NCBI GenBank assembly: GCA_039807745.1
Contig: JBDHRV010000074.1
Location: forward strand, 1-17,291
Source of the DNA: JAEUMW01 sp039807745
GTDB lineage: Bacteria; Pseudomonadota; Gammaproteobacteria; Burkholderiales; JAEUMW01
Direction: 5' to 3'
Length of the DNA: 17,291 nucleotides
The notes beneath the pieces are model-generated. The model saw only the letters and a program-made list of their open reading frames with translations. It searched no databases and was not told the DNA's origin. Positions within the stretch are counted from its first letter, which is position 1. Every line of letters starts with the position of its first letter. The position numbers and the translations under genes were made by a program. Shown here one piece after another: positions 1-6,889 of this stretch.

Positions 1-530
1 GCCCGGTCCGAGCGCTTCGAGCCACCGAACAGGAAGATCGCAGGAATGCCGAGCGACACGGAGACGATGGGCGCGCCGAAGTCCCGTTCGTTCCTGTCCT
101 GGTGCAGCGACAGCCGTGTGCCCGGTGCGTAGCGGTTGATCAGACAGGCATCGGGCACGAAGTCTGGGAAACCGGCCTGTGTCGCCGCGTCGTGCGCCAG
201 CCGCTGAAATGCAGCTGGCATCCACGGCCACGGCCGACCGCTTTCCGGGTCGGCGGCATCGTAGCGATAGCCCGTCCGGTCCGTGACCCAGCCCCACGCG
301 CCGCAGTTCGTCATCGCGACCGACATGCGAAAGCCACCCGGCGTGACCATGTGGCGAAACGGGGCCAGCCCGATCACGTCCTGCAGCGCGACGAGCAGCA
401 CTGGCGCATCCGCCGTTGCGAAGCCGCGCAACACCGCCGCCCCGGGACCCAACGATTCTTGCCTTGGCTCGATCTCGCTCGGCAGGTCGAAGAGGTCGAG
501 GTTTGCTGGCGCGCTCTCACGCGGCTTCAT
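1..530 (-). CDS. alkB: AlkB, Fe(II)/2-oxoglutarate DNA dealkylase (3' end cut by window edge)
   Basis: AlkB oxidatively removes 1-methyladenine and 3-methylcytosine lesions from DNA in the cytoplasm. Translating the minus strand from the ATG at 530 gives 176 uninterrupted codons to the left edge. The fold is recognisable from the NRYAPG stretch, the HxD iron-binding pair in SLHQDRNE (His143, Asp145) and the following APIVSVSLG and FGGSKR strands, all close to E. coli AlkB. The last roughly 40-45 residues, with the distal iron-binding His and the 2-oxoglutarate-binding Arg residues, lie outside the window. The start codon overlaps the stop of the preceding shifted frame as ATGA, so it is probably translationally coupled and co-transcribed with ada. 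The N-terminal LFDLP is typical of proteobacterial AlkB. Identification is firm; completeness cannot be judged. Confidence 0.95.
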   Translation of the reverse strand, partial: MKPRESAPANLDLFDLPSEIEPRQESLGPGAAVLRGFATADAPVLLVALQDVIGLAPFRHMVTPGGFRMSVAMTNCGAWGWVTDRTGYRYDAADPESGRPWPWMPAAFQRLAHDAATQAGFPDFVPDACLINRYAPGTRLSLHQDRNERDFGAPIVSVSLGIPAIFLFGGSKRSDR

Positions 531-802
531 GGAAAATGAACCCGAGCGTGCAGCGCACGCGACTGACATTCGCCCCGTCCGAAGCCGTGCCGCTCCATCA
601 CGATCCGGCTGCGGAAAATATCCTCGTTCGAATAGAGCGCGGCCAGCGCCGCGCACTCTGCCGGGACGAGCAAGTGCTCGATCGGCGCGCAGCCGCGGGC
701 GTCGAGCTCGTGCGAAGCGTGCGGCCAGTGGCGGGATGACACACGCTCCGCAACATCGCTGGTAGAAGAGGCGATGACCGCGTTTCGGTCTCGCGCATTC
801 AT
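517..802 (-). pseudogene. 2OG-Fe(II) oxygenase remnant with internal deletion and frameshift
   Basis: The reading frame starts with ATG at 802, overlapping the ada stop as ATGA, and runs about 74 residues that match the N-terminus of the 2OG-Fe(II) oxygenase commonly found between ada and alkB (APIEHLLVPAECAALAALY, then RSRIVMERHGFGRGE). It then leaves the family pattern at about 568-575 and stops at 527 after 91 residues. In the +1 frame, immediately after the junction, one reads NVSRVRCTLGFIFHEAA and a stop at 517-519, which resembles the C-terminus of the same family (usual form VSRVRSG..TLGIIFHDA). The gene has therefore lost its central part, probably some 130-150 residues including the iron-binding residues, with a net frame change. 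The VR/CTLG joint also looks a few residues short, so a second small in-frame loss is possible. No oxygenase activity is expected. The surviving shifted frame still ends on the alkB start. Confidence 0.82.
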
Positions 803-1878
803 GCTTGCGCCTCGCGGTCGATCAGCGCGCGCTTGCGCTCGACGCCCCAGCGATACCCGGACAGTCCGCCATCGGTGCGCACGACGCGATGGCAGGGGAT
901 CGCGACCGCCAGCATGTTGGCGGCGCACGCCTGTGCCACCGCGCGCACCGACTTCGGCGCGCCGACACGCCGGGCGATCTCCGCATAGCTTGCCGTCGCG
1001 CCGGCCGGGATCGCGCGCAATGTCTGCCACACGCGCTGCTGAAACGCGGTGCCGCGCACGTCGAGCGGCAGGTCGAGGCCCAGCCGCGGCACTTCCACGA
1101 ACCCGACAACTTTCGCGACGAGCGCTTCGAACGCGGCGTCGCCGCCGATGAGTTTCGCGCGCGGGAACCGGTCCTGCAGGTCGCGCGCGAGCGCATCCGG
1201 ATCGTCGCCCAGGAGAATGGCGCAGACGCCACGGTCGGTCGCGGCGACGAGGATCGATCCCAGCGAGCATTCGCCGATCGCGAAGCGCATCGCCGTGTTT
1301 GCGCCGCCGGCTCGATAACTCGTCGGCGTCATGCCTAGCACTTGGTTGGATTGCTCGTAGAAGCGGCCGTTGGAGCCGTAACCGGCATCGTAGATCGCAT
1401 CGGTGATCGTGTTGCCGCGAGCCAGCGCGGTGCGCACGCGATGCACGCGGCGCGCCGCCGCGTACGCCCTGGGCGTGAGACCCGTCACGGACTTGAAGAC
1501 GCGATGCAGGTGGTACGGACTCATGCCGGCGTGCTGCGCCAGCGCTGCGAGGCTCGGCACCTGGTCGGCGTTCTCGATCAGCCGGCAGAGCGCCGCGACC
1601 TTCGCCGACTGCTGCCCGGCGAGCGAGAGCTGATCGGGTCGGCAACGCTTGCAGGGCCGGAAGCCCGCGCGCTCGGCGTCCGCGGCGCTGAGGTGGAAGG
1701 CGACGTTCTCCGGCCGGGGGGTGCGCGCGCCGCAGGAAGGGCGGCAATATACCCCGGTCGTCTTCACCGAGTAGAAGAACGCGCCGTCCGCCTTCGGATC
1801 GCGCCCCAGGACGGCGGCCCAGCGCGGGTCGCTCACGGTCGCTGCGGCCCGCATTTCCGTCTTCGTCGACATGTTCAT
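799..1878 (-). CDS. ada: Ada, bifunctional DNA-repair methyltransferase and transcriptional activator
   Basis: This is a 359-residue complete Ada. The N-terminal methylphosphotriester-sensing domain carries the zinc/acceptor cysteines Cys45, Cys49, Cys76 and Cys79 (motifs YCRPSCG and PCKRC). An AraC-type helix-turn-helix follows at about 90-190. The C-terminal O6-methylguanine methyltransferase domain has the acceptor Cys329 in IPCHRVV, with the downstream GGLSGYRWG. Known family role: methyl transfer from phosphotriesters to the N-terminal Cys turns Ada into an activator of its own operon, while the C-terminal Cys repairs O6-methylguanine irreversibly. The chosen ATG at 1878 is preceded by GAAGGT about 6 bases upstream and gives the standard N-terminus; an open frame continues far upstream but lacks homology. 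It is first gene of ada-(oxygenase remnant)-alkB, with an Ada-box match upstream. Confidence 0.97.
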   Translation of the reverse strand: MNMSTKTEMRAAATVSDPRWAAVLGRDPKADGAFFYSVKTTGVYCRPSCGARTPRPENVAFHLSAADAERAGFRPCKRCRPDQLSLAGQQSAKVAALCRLIENADQVPSLAALAQHAGMSPYHLHRVFKSVTGLTPRAYAAARRVHRVRTALARGNTITDAIYDAGYGSNGRFYEQSNQVLGMTPTSYRAGGANTAMRFAIGECSLGSILVAATDRGVCAILLGDDPDALARDLQDRFPRAKLIGGDAAFEALVAKVVGFVEVPRLGLDLPLDVRGTAFQQRVWQTLRAIPAGATASYAEIARRVGAPKSVRAVAQACAANMLAVAIPCHRVVRTDGGLSGYRWGVERKRALIDREAQA

Positions 1879-1950
1879 TTCCGTACCTTCGAGGATAGTG
1901 ATGATCGGTGCTCGAAGTCTAGGTTTCGATGGGGGCCGGCGCACTCCGGG

Positions 1951-1965
1951 TCTTGCGCTCGAATT
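1951..1965 (-). promoter_or_regulatory. Ada box upstream of ada
   Basis: On the minus strand the sequence AATTCGAGCGCAAGA lies 73-87 bases upstream of the ada start. It agrees with the E. coli ada operator AATTAAAGCGCAAGA (recalled from the literature) at 13 of 15 positions, including both the AAT and GCAA half-elements. A weak -10-like TAGACT at 1921-1916 would put transcription start near 1909 and the box near -42 to -56, the usual activating position; the -35 is poor, as in other Ada-activated promoters. The box supports methylation-induced autoregulation. The promoter elements themselves are inferred. Confidence 0.75.
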
Positions 1966-2133
1966 CCCGTGTGAGCAACTTCCTGCTATGTAGTCGAACC
2001 GATGGGAGCCCTGCTGTAGAATCCACTCGACCGGTCGGGGAGCGGCCGGTTGTGGAGCGATTGTCTGATGCGCCGCATCTGCCGATGTCGCACGGTCCGG
2101 CAATTTTTCTTTTGATGAACAGGGAGAAGCAGC

Positions 2134-2772
2134 GTGACAACACAGAAACTCGGTAATCCGGCGGTCGTCGGCTTGGCGGGCTTTGGCCTGACGACGATGA
2201 TCCTGCAGTTTCACAACGTGGGTTGGATGGGGCTCGGTCCCGTCATCTGGCTCGGACTGATCTTCGGCGGGCTTGCTCAAATGATCGCCGGCCTCCAGGA
2301 GATGCGCACGGGCAACAACTTCGGCTATTGTGCTTTCACGGCCTACGGTTGTTTCTGGATATCCCTCGCGTTGTTGCTGATCGGCAATCACTACGACCTC
2401 TACACCTCGAGCAAAACGGACGTCGGCTGGTTTCTCGTGGCGTGGACGGCGTTCACGGCGATTCTGTGGATCGGGTCCCTGCGGATCAACCTGGCGCTGG
2501 GGCTCACGTTCACTTTTCTCCTGTTGGGTTTCATCATGCTCGATCTGGCCCACTTCGGTTACCCGAACCTCACGATCCTCGCAGGCTACGAGCTCATGGT
2601 TACGGCGCTGATGGCGTGGTACATCATGGCGCACCTGATTTTCGCCGACGTGTTCGGCCGTGATGTGCTGCCGGTTGGCAAGCCACTGCTCACCGGTCGG
2701 ACCGCGCCTGCCATCGCCAATCAACCCGCTCTGGCGACCGTCGTGGCTGCCAGCACCCCCGGCAGCCACTAG
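2134..2772 (+). CDS. satP: Acetate uptake transporter, GPR1/FUN34/YaaH (SatP) family
   Basis: This is a 212-residue inner-membrane protein. It opens with the family signature NPAVVGLAGFG (usual form NPAPLGL) at residues 8-18 and has six hydrophobic spans, at about 13-32, 35-55, 66-86, 97-116, 120-143 and 148-173. E. coli SatP has 188 residues, so the length is normal with a slightly extended C-terminal tail. Family members import acetate, and some succinate, by proton symport. The GTG start at 2134 has an AGGGAG Shine-Dalgarno at 2121-2126 and begins directly before the signature. The gene is divergent from ada. Its stop is fused to the AGGAGG ribosome-binding site of the next gene (2771-2776), so the two are co-translated. 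Acetate as the substrate is a family-level inference. Confidence 0.9.
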   Translation: MTTQKLGNPAVVGLAGFGLTTMILQFHNVGWMGLGPVIWLGLIFGGLAQMIAGLQEMRTGNNFGYCAFTAYGCFWISLALLLIGNHYDLYTSSKTDVGWFLVAWTAFTAILWIGSLRINLALGLTFTFLLLGFIMLDLAHFGYPNLTILAGYELMVTALMAWYIMAHLIFADVFGRDVLPVGKPLLTGRTAPAIANQPALATVVAASTPGSH

Positions 2773-2783
2773 GAGGCAGATTC

Positions 2784-3341
2784 ATGAACAAGTCGAAAAG
2801 GAATGTGATCTCGATTGCGGTGCTGATTGCCGCTTGGGCCGCTGGCGCGGGCATCGCGGCCGGTCCGGAGTCCGCGACGCCGGAGGAGGCCATGACGAAG
2901 GTGCGCGAAGCGGTGAAGTTTCTGCACGACAAGGGCGCGTCCGGGTACGCCGAGTTCAACAACAGCGAAGGCAAGTGGGTGTGGAAGGACAGCTACGTCT
3001 TTGTCTACGATTGCCGATTGGACAAGATGGTTGCGCACCCGCTCCGCCCCGATCTGGTCGGAAAATCGATCCTGCAGATCCAGGACAACAACGGCAGGTT
3101 CATCTTCAAGGAACTGTGCAAGGCGGGTGAGCAACCGCACGGGGGATGGGTAGAGTACGTGTGGCCCAAGCCCGGTGCGGGCAATCTGTCGCGGAAGGTG
3201 TCGTACGCCCACTTGGCGGACATCTCGTTCGCTTCCGGCATCCAGGTGAGCGCCGGCGTGTACGACGACAAGGTGACCCTGCCGGAGCTCAACCAGGCGC
3301 TGGAGCGAGTAGCGGATCCCTCCAAGTATCCGGTGCTCTGA
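2784..3341 (+). CDS. Exported single-Cache (sCache_2-like) domain protein
   Basis: This 185-residue protein has a Sec signal peptide (basic MNKSKR, hydrophobic core about 8-24, cleavage probably near residue 26). It is followed by one extracytoplasmic Cache fold: the WVWKDSYVFVYD strand at 65-76, AHPLRPDLVGKSI at 84-96, QDNNGRF near 100-106 and GWVEYVWPKPG at 121-131. Cache domains bind small ligands, often carboxylates or amino acids, and usually sit on chemoreceptors or kinases; here no membrane anchor or output domain follows. It is therefore a soluble periplasmic protein, possibly disulphide-bonded (Cys77, Cys112). A perfect AGGAGG lies 7 bases before the ATG. Its place directly behind the acetate permease suggests ligand binding linked to carboxylate uptake, which is inference. 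The ligand is unknown. Confidence 0.85.
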   Translation: MNKSKRNVISIAVLIAAWAAGAGIAAGPESATPEEAMTKVREAVKFLHDKGASGYAEFNNSEGKWVWKDSYVFVYDCRLDKMVAHPLRPDLVGKSILQIQDNNGRFIFKELCKAGEQPHGGWVEYVWPKPGAGNLSRKVSYAHLADISFASGIQVSAGVYDDKVTLPELNQALERVADPSKYPVL

Positions 3342-3426
3342 AGCGCCACCGTGAAGAGTATGCCAGGACGGCAGAGGTGAGCATGTTCGTCAACGCTCGT
3401 GCAGTGCCACGCGGGGTGCCAGTCTC

Positions 3427-6120
3427 GTGAGCATGCACGAGCGACATTACCTCGCCTCGCTCTTCGAGCCGAAGTCGGTCGCCATCATCGGCGCATCCGA
3501 AACCGAGGGCGCGGTCGGGAACGTCATCATTCGCAACGTTCTCGGCGCCGGCTACAAGGGCAAGCTCTTCGCGGTCAACCCTAACCACGAGAAGATCTAC
3601 GGTCTGACCGCATACGCATCGGTCGAGGACATCCCGCAGCGGCTCGATCTGGTCGTCATTGCCACCTCGGCGCCGGCGGTGCCCGGCATCGTCGAGACCT
3701 GCGGCAGGGCGGGGGCGCGGTACGCGGTCGTCATCTCCGCCGGTTTCGCGGAGTCCGGTACCCGCGGGGCTGCGTTGGAGCGCAGCGTGCTGGAAAGCGC
3801 GCGTCGCCACCGCATGCGGCTCGTGGGTCCAAACTGCATCGGTTTGATCCGCCCGGCGATCGGGCTCAACGCGACTCACGCCCTGGGCAGCGCACTGCCC
3901 GGCTCCATCGGCCTGATATCGCAGTCGGGTGCGCTGGTGGCGTCGCTCCTCGACTGGGCGAAGTCCAACAACGTCGGCTTCTCGGGCGTGATCTCGGTCG
4001 GCAACGCGGCCGACATCGACATCGGCGAGGCGATCGACTACATGGTGCAGGACGGGCGCACCGAAGCCATCTTCCTCTACGTCGAGGGCATTCACGATGC
4101 GCGCCGCTTCATGAGTGCTCTGCGCGCCGCGGCCCGCGTCAAGCCCGTGTTGCTGATCAAGGTCGGCCGCCATCCCGGCGCGGCACAGGCGATCCGCTCG
4201 CACACCGGCCTCATGGTCAGCGACGACGACGTTTTCGACGCGGCGCTGCGCCGGGCCGGCGTGGTGCGTCTGCAGACCCTGGAACATATGTACGCGGCGG
4301 CGAGCGCGCTGTTCGCGCGCTTCCACCCGACCGGGAACCGCCTGGCGGTCATCACCAATGGCGGCGGCCCCGGGGTGATGGCGGCGGATCGCGCTGCTGA
4401 ACTGAATATCCCGCTGGCGCAGCTTGCCGCGGCAACGATCGCCGGGCTCGACAAGTCGCTCCAGGCCAACTGGTCGCACGGCAACCCGATCGATCTGGAG
4501 TGCGACGCCAAGGCGATCCATTACGATGCCGCGCTGCGGGCTTGCGCGGCGGATGAGAACGTCGACAGCGTGCTCGCCATCCTGACCCCGCACGCGGCGG
4601 GCGACCCTACCGAGGTTGCTCGCACCATCATCGCAACGGCACGGGAGGCGAAGAAGCCGCTCCTGACCTGCTGGATGGGAGAGGATCTGGTTCGCGAATC
4701 GCGCCGGCTGTTCAAGGAAGCCGGCATCCAGACCTTCCGCACGCCCGAGCCGGCGGTCCGGCTGCTGGCCCAGCTCTCCACGTACTACGGCAACCTGCAG
4801 ATGCTGATGCAGACGCCGGCCTCGCTCTCGCATCTTGCGCCACCGTCGGTGGAGAGCGCGCGGCTGCTCATCGATTCGGCGCTGAGCGAGCATCGTTCGA
4901 CGCTGAACGAAATGGAGTCGAAGGCGCTGCTCGCGTCCTTCCGCATCCCCATCGCGCCGACCGCAGTCACGCGCAGCGTCAACGAGGCGATTGCGTACGC
5001 GGAGGAGGTCGGCCTGCCGGTCGCTTTGAAGGTCGATTCGCCCGACATCCCGTACAAGGCGGACTCGGGTGGCGTGCGGCTCAATCTGAACAGCCTGGTG
5101 GCGGTGCGCAATGCGTTCCAGGAGATCCAGGAAGACGTGAGACGCACGCATCGCGATGCACGCATCAACGGCATCGCGATCGAGCCCATGATCGTCAAGC
5201 CGAACGGCCGTGAACTCGCTGTCAGCCTGAGCCGGGATCCGGTGTTCGGCCCGGCGATCGCCTTGTCGGAAGGCGGGACACGGGTGGCCGTAGGCAGAAA
5301 CCGGGCCGTCGCCCTGCCGCCGCTCAACAGCTACCTGGCGGCCGACATGATCCGCGCCTCGCCGGTCGCATCGCTGCTCGCGGCATTTCGCTCGACGCCA
5401 GCGGCGAACCTGGAAGCGCTCGAACTGGTGCTGCTGCGCGTGTCCGAGATGGCGTGCGAGCTGCCGTGGATCAGGTCGATGGAGATCAACCCGCTGATCA
5501 TCGACGAGAAGGGCGCCATTGCGGTCGATGCGCGGGTCGTCGTGGGCAACGTCTCGCCCACGGCGCGGCCGTACGATCACATGGCCATCCACCCGTACCC
5601 GTCGCAGCTCATCCACGTGTGGCCGCTGACCGATGGCACGCAGATCGAAATCCGCCCGATCCGCCCGGAAGATGCCGGAATCGAAGCCGATTTCGTCCGC
5701 AACCTCTCGGCGGAGACCAAGTATCTGCGGTTCATGAGCAGCGTGGGCGAGCTCTCCCCCACCATGCTGGCGCGCCTCACGCAGATCGACTACGACCAGG
5801 AGATGGCGTTCATCGCGACCGTGCAGCGGGACGGCGAGGAGATCGAGATCGGCGTGTCGCGCTATTCGTCCAACGCCGACCGCGAATCGTGTGAATTCGC
5901 CGTGGTCGTGGCGGATGAATGGAAGCGTCGCGGCCTCGGGCGCAAGCTCATGAGTGTCCTCATCGAGACCGCGCGCGATCGCGGGCTCAAGTACATGAAC
6001 GGCATTTTCCTGTCGACGAACGAGGGCATGCTCAAGTTCGTGCAGGAACTGGGCTTCGCCCTGTCGAACGATCCCGAGGAAAAGACCATCAAGCACGGCC
6101 TGCTGCCGCTGCAGGGCTGA
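3427..6120 (+). CDS. NDP-forming acyl-CoA synthetase / GNAT acetyltransferase fusion (PatZ/Pka-like)
   Basis: This 897-residue cytoplasmic protein has the order CoA-binding Rossmann domain (about 10-105), succinyl-CoA-ligase-like domains (about 150-460), ATP-grasp (about 490-710, with KVDSPDIPYKADSGGV and SMEINPL) and a C-terminal GNAT domain (about 738-885) with the acetyl-CoA-binding loop WKRRGLGRKLM at 832-842. The same architecture occurs in the Salmonella Pat/E. coli PatZ protein lysine acetyltransferases, which inactivate acetyl-CoA synthetase. SHTG at 258-261 keeps His259, the position of the catalytic phosphohistidine of ADP-forming acetyl-CoA synthetases, so the synthetase half may be active here. 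A GTG at 3427 is preferred over the ATG two codons later because GGGG lies about 9 bases upstream. It follows the Cache gene by 85 bases. The true substrate is not determinable. Confidence 0.9.
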   Translation: MSMHERHYLASLFEPKSVAIIGASETEGAVGNVIIRNVLGAGYKGKLFAVNPNHEKIYGLTAYASVEDIPQRLDLVVIATSAPAVPGIVETCGRAGARYAVVISAGFAESGTRGAALERSVLESARRHRMRLVGPNCIGLIRPAIGLNATHALGSALPGSIGLISQSGALVASLLDWAKSNNVGFSGVISVGNAADIDIGEAIDYMVQDGRTEAIFLYVEGIHDARRFMSALRAAARVKPVLLIKVGRHPGAAQAIRSHTGLMVSDDDVFDAALRRAGVVRLQTLEHMYAAASALFARFHPTGNRLAVITNGGGPGVMAADRAAELNIPLAQLAAATIAGLDKSLQANWSHGNPIDLECDAKAIHYDAALRACAADENVDSVLAILTPHAAGDPTEVARTIIATAREAKKPLLTCWMGEDLVRESRRLFKEAGIQTFRTPEPAVRLLAQLSTYYGNLQMLMQTPASLSHLAPPSVESARLLIDSALSEHRSTLNEMESKALLASFRIPIAPTAVTRSVNEAIAYAEEVGLPVALKVDSPDIPYKADSGGVRLNLNSLVAVRNAFQEIQEDVRRTHRDARINGIAIEPMIVKPNGRELAVSLSRDPVFGPAIALSEGGTRVAVGRNRAVALPPLNSYLAADMIRASPVASLLAAFRSTPAANLEALELVLLRVSEMACELPWIRSMEINPLIIDEKGAIAVDARVVVGNVSPTARPYDHMAIHPYPSQLIHVWPLTDGTQIEIRPIRPEDAGIEADFVRNLSAETKYLRFMSSVGELSPTMLARLTQIDYDQEMAFIATVQRDGEEIEIGVSRYSSNADRESCEFAVVVADEWKRRGLGRKLMSVLIETARDRGLKYMNGIFLSTNEGMLKFVQELGFALSNDPEEKTIKHGLLPLQG

Positions 6121-6212
6121 CATCCGGCGGCAGGTTTCGCGGGGGACAGCGACGGGAATCCGATCGCGGTTTTCGCTGCAACGTACCGTTCGTTTCGTTG
6201 TCGACCGCTGAT

Positions 6213-6698
6213 ATGTCCTCGATCCCGAGTCTGTACAACGACGTCGTCCTCGATCACATCAGGAATGCCCGCAACTACCGGGTGATGGAGGCCCCTGATC
6301 GCAGCGCGGAAGGCGTGAACGCGCTGTGCGGGGACACGATGACGGTCTACGTGCGCCTGGACGGGGAGGTCATCCGCGACGCGAGCTTTCAGTGTTCCTG
6401 CTGCGGCATCTCCATGGCGTCGGCCTCGGTCATGACCGAGGCAGTGATTGGCCGCACCGTGTCCGGGGCGCGGGAAATGTATCGCGCGTTCCTCGATCTG
6501 CTGACTGTGGCGGATGCGCTGGAAGGTGAGGCCGATCTCGGCGAAGTCGCCGTGCTCGCGACGGTGCGGGCATTTCCCGCCCGCCGCAACTGCGCGACGC
6601 TCGCCTGGGACACGCTGATGGCCGCGCTCGAAGGCGGCGGGGAAACGAGGTTTTTCCAGCAACCGGTGAGCGACGGGGCAAGGAGGGAAGATTCATGA
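6213..6698 (+). CDS. sufU: SufU-like Fe-S cluster assembly / zinc-dependent sulfur-transfer protein
   Basis: This 161-residue protein begins in the standard way (LYNDVVLDHIRNARNYR) and keeps the residues that bind metal in Bacillus SufU: Cys39 and Asp41 in LCGD, Cys64 in CCGISMASAS, and Cys127 in FPARRNCATL. SufU accepts sulfur from a SufS-type desulfurase, or acts as a scaffold in NifU-like systems. Two further cysteines, Cys61 and Cys63, precede Cys64 where many relatives have Gly, giving CSCC. No sufS, sufB, sufC or sufD is adjacent. The ATG at 6213 matches the family N-terminus; its ribosome-binding site is weak. It follows the synthetase/GNAT gene by 92 bases and may belong to the same transcript. 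The last ~20 residues are an unconserved tail whose codons contain a strong Shine-Dalgarno. Confidence 0.88.
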   Translation: MSSIPSLYNDVVLDHIRNARNYRVMEAPDRSAEGVNALCGDTMTVYVRLDGEVIRDASFQCSCCGISMASASVMTEAVIGRTVSGAREMYRAFLDLLTVADALEGEADLGEVAVLATVRAFPARRNCATLAWDTLMAALEGGGETRFFQQPVSDGARREDS

Positions 6699-6744
6699 AC
6701 CCATGAGCTTCCCTCGCGGACCCAAAGCACGCGCGGGCGGTTGA
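6681..6744 (+). promoter_or_regulatory. Strong Shine-Dalgarno leading to two aborted micro-ORFs
   Basis: AGGAGGGAAG at 6681-6690, inside the last codons of the sufU-like gene, is one of the strongest ribosome-binding sites in the window. Eight bases after AGGAGG, an ATG at 6695 overlaps the sufU stop (ATGA) but terminates after three codons (Met-Asn-Pro). A second ATG at 6703 opens a 13-codon frame ending at 6744 (begins MSFPRGP). Neither resembles a known protein. The arrangement is what one expects for a translationally coupled gene that has been lost, or for a leader peptide before the ATP-grasp genes. Bases 6745-6889 hold no other feature I recognise. Confidence 0.4.
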
Positions 6745-6889
6745 ATCAGCCGATCGGCCGTGCTTCAGGGCCGTCTCGTGCCACCGTCGGCGAAGCGTTC
6801 GTGCTCCAGCAAGTGCGTCGCCCTGGTGCAGCGCACGGAGCTTGCTTTCCAGGCTTCCACCCCATTGTCAAGCCTGTCCTGGAACGCCA

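Noticed and set aside
527..1747. 406-residue frame on the minus strand
   Set aside because: Most of it is out of frame within ada. Only its end, from 802 on, is the oxygenase N-terminus.
2086..2103. Sigma-54-like sequence upstream of the acetate permease
   Set aside because: It has a GCACGG core, but the GG/GC spacing is off by one and the -24 doublet is broken, so it was not called a promoter.
799..2769. 656-residue frame extending ada upstream through the permease gene
   Set aside because: Only the part from 1878 has Ada homology. The extension is antisense to the satP gene and lies beyond the Ada box.
3289..6123. 944-residue open frame on the minus strand
   Set aside because: It mirrors the synthetase/GNAT gene. 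Its composition is Arg/Asp/His-rich with no recognisable domain, typical of an antisense frame in high-GC DNA.
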